DNA from: Deinococcus sp.
Lineage (GTDB): Bacteria; Deinococcota; Deinococci; Deinococcales; Deinococcaceae
Direction of reading: 5' to 3'
Length of the DNA: 58,417 nt
NCBI RefSeq assembly: GCF_025362455.1
Contig: NZ_JANYGJ010000114.1
Coordinates: 1-58,417, forward strand
Of the stretch, positions 50,880 through 58,417 are shown piece after piece. The notes under the pieces were generated by a model. That model saw only the letters and a list, made by a program, of their open reading frames with translations. It did no database searches and was not told where the DNA came from. Each line of letters begins with the position of its first letter. The stretch's first letter is position 1. The translations under genes and the position numbers were made by a program.

Positions 50880-51046
50880 ACGAAGAGTCTAGCGGCTGGA
50901 TTTCGGTTTGAACAGAATGAAGCGGGCGGTGTGGTGCTTCGCCTTTGTGGTGGGGCTGCGCCCGGAGACTGCCAGTGTGATGTGGCCGTGCTGCGCTCCA
51001 GCAGCTTTTGACGCACATTTAACGCCCCCTTTCGTACTCTCCGTCC

Positions 51047-51790
51047 ATGACCAGATCGCTGTTCGTCCGGCTGCTGCTCCCCGTTCTCCTGCTCACGGCT
51101 TCGGCCAGTTCCGGCGCCCTGGCCCAGACGCTGATTCTCAACGGCAAGGTGTCCACTGAAAAAGTCTTGACGGTGGGCGGCAAGGTCTACGTGCCGCTGA
51201 GCGCCCTGCCCAGCCTGGGCGTTCAGGTCAGCAGCGGCGGCGGCGTGCTCAGCCTGACCGGGGGCAAGGCGGCGGTGGCGGCCACGGCGCCCAGCAGCGG
51301 CACAGGCGGCGCCAACCAGAAGGCCAGCGTGACCGGCTGCCTGAACGAGTGGCTGTTCAACGGCGTCTGGCGGCTGCGGGCCACCAAGGTCGAGCCGGTC
51401 ACCGACCCGCCGGGCAGCTACAACTACGGTGACGGCTGGGCGGTCACGATTGAAGCCAGGAACGGCGTTACCCAGACCATCACGCTCGATGATGTCGGCG
51501 TCGTCTACAACGGCGCGGTCAATCTCACCTTCGCCGACGGCGACAGTTGGGGCAAGAGCGTGCGTGACGGCTGGCAGGACAAGACCTACACCAAGTTGCC
51601 GCAGGGCGCGGGCTTTCTCTACACCTTCAAGCTGTATCCCGACGCCAAGCTGGAGAGGGCCGAGGTGCTCGCCAGGCCCCCCCAGAAGCTGCTGATCGAA
51701 AACCTGAAAAAGATCACCGACCGCTACAAGGGTGTGGCCTTCACTGTGCCCGACCCCAGCTTCCGGGTGGATTTGACCTGCAAGAAGTGA
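51047..51790 (+). CDS. Secreted protein, paralogue of the 16522 gene
   Basis: A 247-residue exported protein: signal peptide (LFVRLLLPVLLLTASASSGALAQ), amine-oxidase-N-like segment (LILNGKVSTEKVLTVGGKVYVPLSAL), low-complexity spacer, then the GCLNEWLFNGVWRL block and a C-terminal LTCKK matching the gene at 16522. It is about 45 residues longer in the central region. ATG is 6 bases after TACTCT. Probably an envelope protein of unknown role. Confidence 0.75.
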   Translation: MTRSLFVRLLLPVLLLTASASSGALAQTLILNGKVSTEKVLTVGGKVYVPLSALPSLGVQVSSGGGVLSLTGGKAAVAATAPSSGTGGANQKASVTGCLNEWLFNGVWRLRATKVEPVTDPPGSYNYGDGWAVTIEARNGVTQTITLDDVGVVYNGAVNLTFADGDSWGKSVRDGWQDKTYTKLPQGAGFLYTFKLYPDAKLERAEVLARPPQKLLIENLKKITDRYKGVAFTVPDPSFRVDLTCKK

Positions 51791-51794
51791 CAGC

Positions 51795-52154
51795 TCAGAA
51801 CAGTTTGCTGCCCAACTTGCCTTCCAACGCGGGCGTCAGAAACGTCGCCTCGCCGCTCTCGGCCCCTTTGAACTGAACGCCGATGACCAGCACCTCGCTC
51901 AGCACGTCGCCGATCAGGCGCGGTGTGAGGTTCAGCACGCCCATCACCTGTTTGCCGATCAGGTCTTCTGGCGGGTGACAGGTGAAGCGCCCCACGCTCG
52001 TTCGCGTGCCGTACGGGCCGAAGTCGATGGTCAGGCGGTAAGCGGGTTTCGGGGCAGACGGTTCCAGCTCTGCCTTCAGCACCCGCCCCAGCCGGATATC
52101 GAGCAAGCCGAGGGTGGCATCAAAACTGACGGTGGGTTTGAGTGGCGTGGGCAT
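51795..52154 (-). CDS. CsaA/tRNA-binding-domain protein
   Basis: A 119-residue single-domain OB-fold protein of the CsaA/Trbp111 group: FDATLGLLDIRLGRVLKAELEP, then LIGKQVMGVLNLTPRLIGDVLSEVLVIGVQ, the conserved tRNA-binding barrel. Members act as chaperones or bind tRNA. ATG 52154 is 6 bases after TACCCT. Confidence 0.88.
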   Translation of the reverse strand: MPTPLKPTVSFDATLGLLDIRLGRVLKAELEPSAPKPAYRLTIDFGPYGTRTSVGRFTCHPPEDLIGKQVMGVLNLTPRLIGDVLSEVLVIGVQFKGAESGEATFLTPALEGKLGSKLF

Positions 52155-52172
52155 GGGCAAAGGGTAGCAAGC

Positions 52173-53414
52173 TCAGTCGGCGGGTGGGAAGAACTGCTGG
52201 CGGACATCATGTTCAGCAGGCAGCAGGGGCGCTGCCGCGCTCGCCGGACCACGCGACAGAAATTCGAGGATGGCCCGGTTCATCAGCCGGGCCATCCGGC
52301 GGTTGTCCACACGGCCCAGCAGCGGTGAAAAGCGCCTGAGAATGGGGATGAAGTTCAGGTCCGTGAAATTCATGTGGGCCGTGCCCGCGATCTCGATGGC
52401 GTGGTTGCCGTGACGCCCCTGCCTCAGCGGCGCGTCGAAGGTGCCGTGCAGCCCCAGATCCTGGCGCTGCTGGATATTTTGCGTGCTCAGGAGCGCCAGC
52501 ACCGGCACCTTCAGCTCTGAGCTGCTGCCGCCCTCGCCGCCGAGTGCTTCGAGCCAGGGGCCGTCGAGGTCGATGACCCGCTGGACGCCGGGGAGCGGAT
52601 CGCGGGCGATATCCAGCGCGGTTACGCCGCCGAACGAGTGCCCCATGACGCTGACCCGGCTGGTATCTGCGGCGCTCAAAATGCTGTCGCTCTCATCCTG
52701 CGAAAGCCTGGTCTGTGCGAGCCTGGTGATGACCAGCCGGGTGTCGTAAAACCAGCGCTGGCGCAGTGGCCCCAGCAGCGAATAGGGCAGGCCACGGGTC
52801 AGGGCCTGGGTGGCAGCCAGGTGGGCTTCAGGCGTACCGGCCCGGCGCTGAGCAGCCAGGTGTGTGGCCAGCCCGGCTGCGAAGGCTGGTGCCTTCTGCG
52901 AAACTCTGAGCTGCTGGTAGACCTCATCCTGGCCGTCGAATTCGGCGATCTGGCCCTGGGCATCCTGGGCGATCAGCGAGTCGCCGGGATGTGCCAGTGA
53001 GAGCACCATATAACCGTAGCTGGCGAGTTCCTGGGTGGTGGAGGCGTTCTGCTTGCTGAAGCTGCCGTAGCCGTGATTGAAGATCACCACCGGATGTCGG
53101 CCACCGAGCACCGGCGCGTCCTGAAAGGCGAACGAGGGCGTCTCGCGGTTGAGGTTCGCCGGAATGCCCTGATATTTTGCCAGCGCCACCCTGAGCGCCG
53201 CCTCGTTGTAGGGCGCGGCCCGGCAACCTTCCGTGCTGGACGCCGGATACCAGATGTCGAGCGTGACGGTGCGTGTCCGGTCACTGATGGTCGTGCTCGC
53301 AAATCCGACCGCGTGCGGCCCGCTGGGTTTCGGAATGGCGATGGTCGCCGTGGACAGCAGGTACACCACCCCCAAGCCGAGGGCGACCAGCGCAGCCGCC
53401 ACCCAGATTAACAC
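52173..53414 (-). CDS. Alpha/beta hydrolase (PAF-acetylhydrolase-like), membrane-anchored
   Basis: A 413-residue protein with an N-terminal membrane anchor (LIWVAAALVALGLGVVYLLS) and an alpha/beta hydrolase domain resembling platelet-activating-factor acetylhydrolase II: IWYPASS, VVIFNHGYGSF (oxyanion), nucleophile Ser in GHSFGG, and an HMNFTD histidine. It probably cleaves a lipid ester at the membrane. Its GTG start (53414) overlaps the end of a 23-codon ORF, and an operator like that of the TetR gene lies further upstream, so TetR control is likely. Confidence 0.88.
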   Translation of the reverse strand: MLIWVAAALVALGLGVVYLLSTATIAIPKPSGPHAVGFASTTISDRTRTVTLDIWYPASSTEGCRAAPYNEAALRVALAKYQGIPANLNRETPSFAFQDAPVLGGRHPVVIFNHGYGSFSKQNASTTQELASYGYMVLSLAHPGDSLIAQDAQGQIAEFDGQDEVYQQLRVSQKAPAFAAGLATHLAAQRRAGTPEAHLAATQALTRGLPYSLLGPLRQRWFYDTRLVITRLAQTRLSQDESDSILSAADTSRVSVMGHSFGGVTALDIARDPLPGVQRVIDLDGPWLEALGGEGGSSSELKVPVLALLSTQNIQQRQDLGLHGTFDAPLRQGRHGNHAIEIAGTAHMNFTDLNFIPILRRFSPLLGRVDNRRMARLMNRAILEFLSRGPASAAAPLLPAEHDVRQQFFPPAD

Positions 53415-53479
53415 GTTTCACCGCTTGGACGGGTAGAACCGGTCATCCAAAAAAAGTCGATTTGTGGTGCTGTGGTCAT
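53408..53479 (-). CDS. Candidate 23-residue leader ORF overlapping the hydrolase gene
   Basis: ATG 53479 has a strong SD (AAGGAG, 7-base spacing) and encodes MTTAPQIDFFWMTGSTRPSGETC, stopping at TAA 53410-53408, seven bases inside the hydrolase frame. Ribosomes finishing here could restart on the hydrolase GTG, which lacks its own SD. It could alternatively be the relic of a frameshifted hydrolase N-terminus. Confidence 0.5.
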   Translation of the reverse strand: MTTAPQIDFFWMTGSTRPSGETC

Positions 53480-53493
53480 GTCAATACTCCTTT

Positions 53494-53514
53494 GATACGT
53501 ACTTGTCTGTATGT
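53494..53514 (-). promoter_or_regulatory. Second AcrR/TetR-like operator, upstream of the hydrolase
   Basis: On the minus strand ACATACAGACAAGTACGTATC matches the right 16 bases of the tetR operator (54164-54187) at 13 positions. Located 15 bases upstream of the leader ORF ATG, it is where a repressor would block transcription. Confidence 0.6.
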
Positions 53515-53543
53515 TTGTGATTCAAAAAAAGATGGGTCTGACT

Positions 53544-54158
53544 TCAAGGCAGCGGCTTCAACCCGGCGATCAGAACATCGGCCAGGGCGTGGGCACTGGC
53601 TACCAGATCAAACGTGTGCGAACCTGAACTCCAGAGCTGGAACAGGCCGATCTGAAGCGCCATGAAGCTGCGGCTCAGCTCTTCGGGTGCGAGGTCGCGC
53701 CGCACCGCCCCCTGTGCCCTGGCCTCCTCGAAGGCGCCGGTCAGTAGCCGGAGAGTGGCCGCTCGCTCGGCACTCAGCAGCGTGTGGGCGGTGTCCAGCT
53801 CCGGCCCGTACTCCAGCCGGAACATCACCAGTTCGGCGGTGGCCCGGTAGGTCGGGTCGCTGCTCAGCAGTTCGAGCTGGCGCACGAAGACCCGGCGGAT
53901 GATCTCCAGAAAGTCTCCGCCCTCGGCGATGGCCTGCGCCGCAATCATGCCCGGCTGCTGGGCGGCCTGAGCGATCAGGGTGGTGTACAGCTCCGATTTG
54001 CCCGAAAAGTGGTGATAGAGCGCGCCGCGTGTAACTTGAGCCGCCTGGGCGATTTCCGCGAGGGTACTGGCGGCGTACCCCCGACGACTGAAAATTGACA
54101 GGGCCGCCATGAGCAGCGCTTCACGGGTCAGCGCGGCGTCTTCCTGGGTCCGTTTCAT
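53544..54158 (-). CDS. TetR/AcrR family repressor
   Basis: A 204-residue repressor: N-terminal HTH (LLMAALSIFSRRGYAASTLAEIAQAAQVTRGALYHHFSGKSELY) and a variable ligand domain of AcrR type. It is followed by the hydrolase gene in the same direction, 130 bp away. ATG 54158 is preferred over the upstream frame because TTGTAT lies exactly 6 bases before it with TTGACA 17 bases further. The 24-bp operator lies between and over these boxes. Confidence 0.93.
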   Translation of the reverse strand: MKRTQEDAALTREALLMAALSIFSRRGYAASTLAEIAQAAQVTRGALYHHFSGKSELYTTLIAQAAQQPGMIAAQAIAEGGDFLEIIRRVFVRQLELLSSDPTYRATAELVMFRLEYGPELDTAHTLLSAERAATLRLLTGAFEEARAQGAVRRDLAPEELSRSFMALQIGLFQLWSSGSHTFDLVASAHALADVLIAGLKPLP

Positions 54159-54163
54159 ATACA

Positions 54164-54193
54164 GATACAATCATACATGTATGTATCTGTCAA
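54164..54193 (-). promoter_or_regulatory. tetR promoter with embedded AcrR-like operator
   Basis: -35 TTGACA (54188-54193), 17-bp spacer, -10 TTGTAT (54165-54170), then 6 bases to the start codon. The inverted repeat GATACA...TGTATC with inner CATACATGTATG (54164-54187) fills the spacer and resembles the E. coli AcrR box TACATACATTTGTGAATG. Autorepression is very likely. Confidence 0.85.
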
Positions 54194-54232
54194 GATGCAT
54201 CTGATGGAACTGCTGGCCGCTGCCTTCGTTGG

Positions 54233-54526
54233 TCAGGTTTTGTTGTCGCCTGTCGCGTTGCCAAACGCTGTCGGCGCCGCAGTGGCGCAGGGCTCCCGGT
54301 CCGTCTCGTGAGCCACCGGGCAGCCAACTACAGAGCAGTCGCCCCAGTCCATGAAGTCGTAATACTGCTGCATGGCGTTCACGTAACTGGCGGCCCGGAC
54401 GGTCCAGATGCGTGTGGCGCTGGGGCCGAGCGAGGCCCGCGCCGCTTCGCCTGCGGGTCCGGCCAGGCAGAGGGTGTATTCGGTGTGGGTGCCGAAGTCT
54501 TCGCGCCACAGTTCATGTTCACGCAT
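54233..54526 (-). CDS. Uncharacterised 97-residue protein
   Basis: An unrecognised protein, MREHELWREDFGTHTEYTLCLAGPAGEAARASL..., YVNAMQQYYDFMDWGDCSVVG. No SD-promoter combination stands out. The frame and codon use look real; function unknown. Confidence 0.6.
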   Translation of the reverse strand: MREHELWREDFGTHTEYTLCLAGPAGEAARASLGPSATRIWTVRAASYVNAMQQYYDFMDWGDCSVVGCPVAHETDREPCATAAPTAFGNATGDNKT

Positions 54527-54607
54527 GATGACCTGTAGGGTAGCAGCCGGTGAAGGCGGACACCATTGGATACCAAGCGCAGCGTGCCAAGCGTGCTATC
54601 CTTGGCC

Positions 54608-54853
54608 ATGACCACTCCAATTCGCGGCACGCTCAGCAGCAAGGGCCAGGTCACCATTCCGGCCAGACTCCTGCGGGAGCTGAGGCTCAAACCTGGGGAT
54701 AAAGTCACCTTCGAGGTCGAGGGCGCGGGGCTCAGAGTGCTGCCCAGCCGTCCCGACATCCTGTCGACCATCGACCAGTTCGCCTACCATGACCCGACCA
54801 TGCCGGACGCTGTGGCTCACGTTCGTCGTGAACGCGGCTGGGACGAGGAGTGA
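54608..54853 (+). CDS. AbrB/VapB-type antitoxin
   Basis: An 81-residue antitoxin: SpoVT/AbrB domain IRGTLSSKGQVTIPARLLRELRLKPGDKVTFEV at the N-terminus and a C-terminal tail that would wrap the toxin. It binds its own promoter and neutralises the adjacent PIN protein. ATG is 5 bases after TATCCT. Its stop overlaps the toxin start. Confidence 0.9.
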   Translation: MTTPIRGTLSSKGQVTIPARLLRELRLKPGDKVTFEVEGAGLRVLPSRPDILSTIDQFAYHDPTMPDAVAHVRRERGWDEE

Positions 54854-55266
54854 CGCTGATCTCGCTCGACACCAACATCATCTTTTCTACGCTCAATCTT
54901 GGTGACGCCAACCACGCCGTTGCCCGCGCACTAGTGGGCCAGATGGGTGCGACTGAACTTATGATTCTTTCGCCGCCTGTGTTCACCGAGTTGTGTGCCA
55001 GCAAAACCTGGCTGCAAATCGAGGGCTGGCTCAACCTGAGCGGGATTGAGGTGATCTGGGAAATGCCCCCTGCCGTCTGGGAGCGGGCCGGGCAGACGTT
55101 CCGCGCTTACGCCGATCAGCGCCGCAACCGGGTATTGCCGCGCCGCATCGCCGCCGATTTCCTGATCGCCGCCCACGCCGAGCATCACGGCGCCAGCCTG
55201 TTGACCTTCGACGACACGGTATATCAGGCCGTGTTTCCAGATGTGAAGCGTATCCCTCTGCCCTGA
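54850..55266 (+). CDS. PIN-domain toxin (VapC-like RNase)
   Basis: A 138-residue PIN nuclease with acidic residues in order: D7 (ISLDTNIIF), E (VFTELCAS), D (AADFLIAAHA), D/D (LTFDDTVYQ). VapC toxins cleave tRNA or rRNA and stop growth. GTG overlaps the antitoxin stop (GTGA), so production is coupled. A shared terminator follows. Confidence 0.92.
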   Translation: MTLISLDTNIIFSTLNLGDANHAVARALVGQMGATELMILSPPVFTELCASKTWLQIEGWLNLSGIEVIWEMPPAVWERAGQTFRAYADQRRNRVLPRRIAADFLIAAHAEHHGASLLTFDDTVYQAVFPDVKRIPLP

Positions 55267-55268
55267 AA

Positions 55269-55311
55269 ATAAAAAAACCCGCCCCCGGTCAATGACGACT
55301 GGGGGCGGGTT
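55269..55311. terminator. Bidirectional terminator between vapC-like and typA
   Basis: Perfect 11-bp stem AACCCGCCCCC/GGGGGCGGGTT (55276-55286 and 55301-55311). On the minus strand it is followed by TTTTTTT, ending typA; on the plus strand it can end the toxin operon. Confidence 0.88.
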
Positions 55312-55324
55312 CATTCCGACTGGT

Positions 55325-57106
<1,782 letters not shown>

Positions 57107-57300
57107 GTGCCTTCTCCTTGAGTGGGGGCCACCACTCCGCCCACTGGTTACAGCTTCGGGGAGAGGGGCCACGCAAACGCCCGCCCGTATACAGCCATGC
57201 CGGGGGCGGGCATCCAAACGTAGACTCTATCAGATTGTGAGCGGGCGTGGTCAGTGCGGTGTCACGGTTGGGGAGACGGGTCGGTGGCGGATAATGACCC

Positions 57301-57606
57301 GTGCGTGTGGCGATACCAGAACCTCAACTCCTGCGCCTGCGTTCCCTGGCTGCCGCGCACCGGGTCTTGCGCCTGGAGCTGTTCGGCAGCGCTGCCCGTG
57401 GAGCCGCCGCGCCGCGTGACTACGATTTCCTGGTGACGTTTGCGCCGATGTCGCCGCTGGAACATGGCCGCACCTATTTTGAATTGGCCGAGGCGCTCGA
57501 AGCCGAACTGGCCGCGCCGGTCGATCTGCTTGAAGACGAAAGCATCGTCAATCCGTACTTGCGGCGAGCCATCGCGGGGGACCGGGTGCTGATCTATGAC
57601 CGCTGA
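57301..57606 (+). CDS. MNT-type nucleotidyltransferase (MntA antitoxin)
   Basis: A 101-residue minimal nucleotidyltransferase: LELFGSAARG (G-S) and RDYDFLV (D-x-D) metal site. In MntA-HepT systems it AMPylates and silences the HEPN RNase encoded next door, here overlapping by 11 bases. GTG 57301 is 5 bases after GATAAT. Confidence 0.88.
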   Translation: MRVAIPEPQLLRLRSLAAAHRVLRLELFGSAARGAAAPRDYDFLVTFAPMSPLEHGRTYFELAEALEAELAAPVDLLEDESIVNPYLRRAIAGDRVLIYDR

Positions 57607-57916
57607 GCGCCGGGTCCAGGTGTGGCTCAGCGGCGTCTTGACAGCGATTGCGCTCGTAAACGACTTCAAAGCCGGACTGACGTTTAAAACATACGAGGCC
57701 AGCGCGCTTCACCGTTCGGCCATAGAGCGCCAGGTCGGCATCATTGGCGAGGCGGTCAATTAGATTCGTCTGGCGGAACCGAACCCTCCGATCAGTGAGA
57801 TCAACCGCCTGAACCGTTTCCGAAACCGGATCATTCACGAATACAGCCACGTTGCGCCCGCTGTTGTCTGGCTGATGGTCACCGAGGCGCTACCCCGGCT
57901 GGAACAGGAAGCCTAG
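57596..57916 (+). pseudogene. HEPN/DUF86 (HepT) toxin with in-frame stop
   Basis: ATG 57596 encodes a DUF86 HEPN protein, but an in-frame TAG at 57761-57763 ends it after 55 residues. The same frame continues beyond the stop to 57916 and carries the catalytic RNRIIHEY (R-x4-H) and the typical WLMVTEALPRLE end. So the toxin is truncated before its active site unless the stop is read through. The antitoxin gene is intact. Confidence 0.82.
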
Positions 57917-57958
57917 GTCTGGCTGGCGCAGTTCGACGCCGCGCAATCCTGAATCTCG

Positions 57959-58417
57959 CTACGCCGCTTTCCTGACCAGATGGACCGACAACTCCGCGCC
58001 CAGCGCCGCCGCGACTCGCCTCAGCACCTCCAGCGAATGGCCCCAGTAAAACGGACTCAGCATTCGGCTGACCGCCGAGCGACTGCTGCGGATGCGCCGC
58101 GCCAGTTCGGCCTGTGAAATGTTCGCCGCCGCCAGTGCCCGCTCGATTTCCGAGCTGACCGGATTCATCGGCGCAGGCTCCAGAAATAGCACTTCGTAGT
58201 GTTCGGGAAGGGCTCCCAGGACGCCGGGGTCGAGCTGGTCCAGGCGGGTGATCGTCGCCGGACCCGACTTGGTACTGGCTTCAGTGCTCTCTAGCGCGAA
58301 GGCGATGCTCTCGGCGGTTAGGCGCAGCAGATCATCTCTGTTCTTGCCGGTCACGATGCAGTGGAGTTCGGGGACAAGAGCGCCCCAATTCCGTTCTCCG
58401 GGCGTGATGATGCTGAG
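57959..58417 (-). CDS. HicB-like antitoxin with XRE helix-turn-helix (5' end beyond window)
   Basis: The frame is open to the right edge. A HicB partial-RNase-H-like domain (NWGALVPELHCIVTGKNRDDLLRLTAESIAFALE) lies nearest the edge, then a linker, then a C-terminal HTH (ISQAELARRIRSSRSAVSRMLSPFYWGHSLEVLRRVAAALG). HicB neutralises the RNase HicA and represses the operon. The GTG at 58354 would cut the HicB domain, so I take the gene as continuing past 58417, where HicA probably lies. Confidence 0.85.
   Translation of the reverse strand, partial: LSIITPGERNWGALVPELHCIVTGKNRDDLLRLTAESIAFALESTEASTKSGPATITRLDQLDPGVLGALPEHYEVLFLEPAPMNPVSSEIERALAAANISQAELARRIRSSRSAVSRMLSPFYWGHSLEVLRRVAAALGAELSVHLVRKAA

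Overview
The window looks like a chromosomal segment of a Deinococcus species. The reasons are its high G+C content, a YmdB-type phosphatase closely resembling what I recall of Deinococcus DR1281, an amylosucrase, a VC0807-family membrane protein, a fused TilS-TadA, and above all the promoter style. More than twenty genes have a TANNNT -10 box only 6-7 bases before the start codon, as expected for leaderless mRNAs, which are common in this genus. I see no rRNA, tRNA, prophage, complete insertion sequence or CRISPR array.

Layout. 1-6 kb: PEP carboxylase (cut by the left edge), a metallophosphoesterase, an HD-GYP signalling protein behind a tiny overlapping ORF, and an orphan ABC permease. 6-13 kb: two 3D-domain wall proteins, then the division cluster mraZ-rsmH-ftsL-like-ftsI on the minus strand with repeated MraZ boxes upstream. 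13-18.5 kb: small membrane proteins, a second HD-GYP protein, a secreted protein with a paralogue at 51 kb, and a small gene broken by a 13-bp tandem repeat. 18.6-25 kb: a large M16C protease and a three-gene envelope operon (lipoprotein, TPSA-repeat protein, dockerin protein). 25-34.6 kb: ComF, a MocR-type regulator, an RlmI-like methyltransferase, a PrxQ peroxiredoxin, TilS-TadA and a third HD-GYP protein. 34.6-42 kb: AT-richer orphan genes, a DUF402 protein, amylosucrase and an M16 protease. 42.7-52 kb: SCO protein, an Lrp/alanine dehydrogenase pair, type 2 IPP isomerase, a kinase-like protein, a frameshifted VOC gene and an AlkX/YcaQ-like glycosylase. 52-58.4 kb: a hydrolase and TetR regulator with matching operators, VapBC, TypA, an MNT/HEPN pair whose HEPN gene carries an in-frame stop, and a HicB-like antitoxin running off the right edge.

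The least ordinary content is non-coding or mutational. (1) Short tandem duplications occur at more than a dozen loci: 12- or 15-bp units inside genes, and mostly 13-17-bp units outside them or in broken genes. (2) A 125-bp MITE-like element occurs three times, always just 3' of a gene in the same orientation and starting with a terminator-like hairpin. (3) A second element occurs twice in divergent intergenic regions, with a 17-nt invariant core and a hairpin whose stem differs between copies but remains paired. (4) A 36-bp motif of four spaced hexamers lies about 400 bp upstream of both 3D-domain genes. (5) Two genes are preceded by tiny ORFs whose stop overlaps the main start codon.
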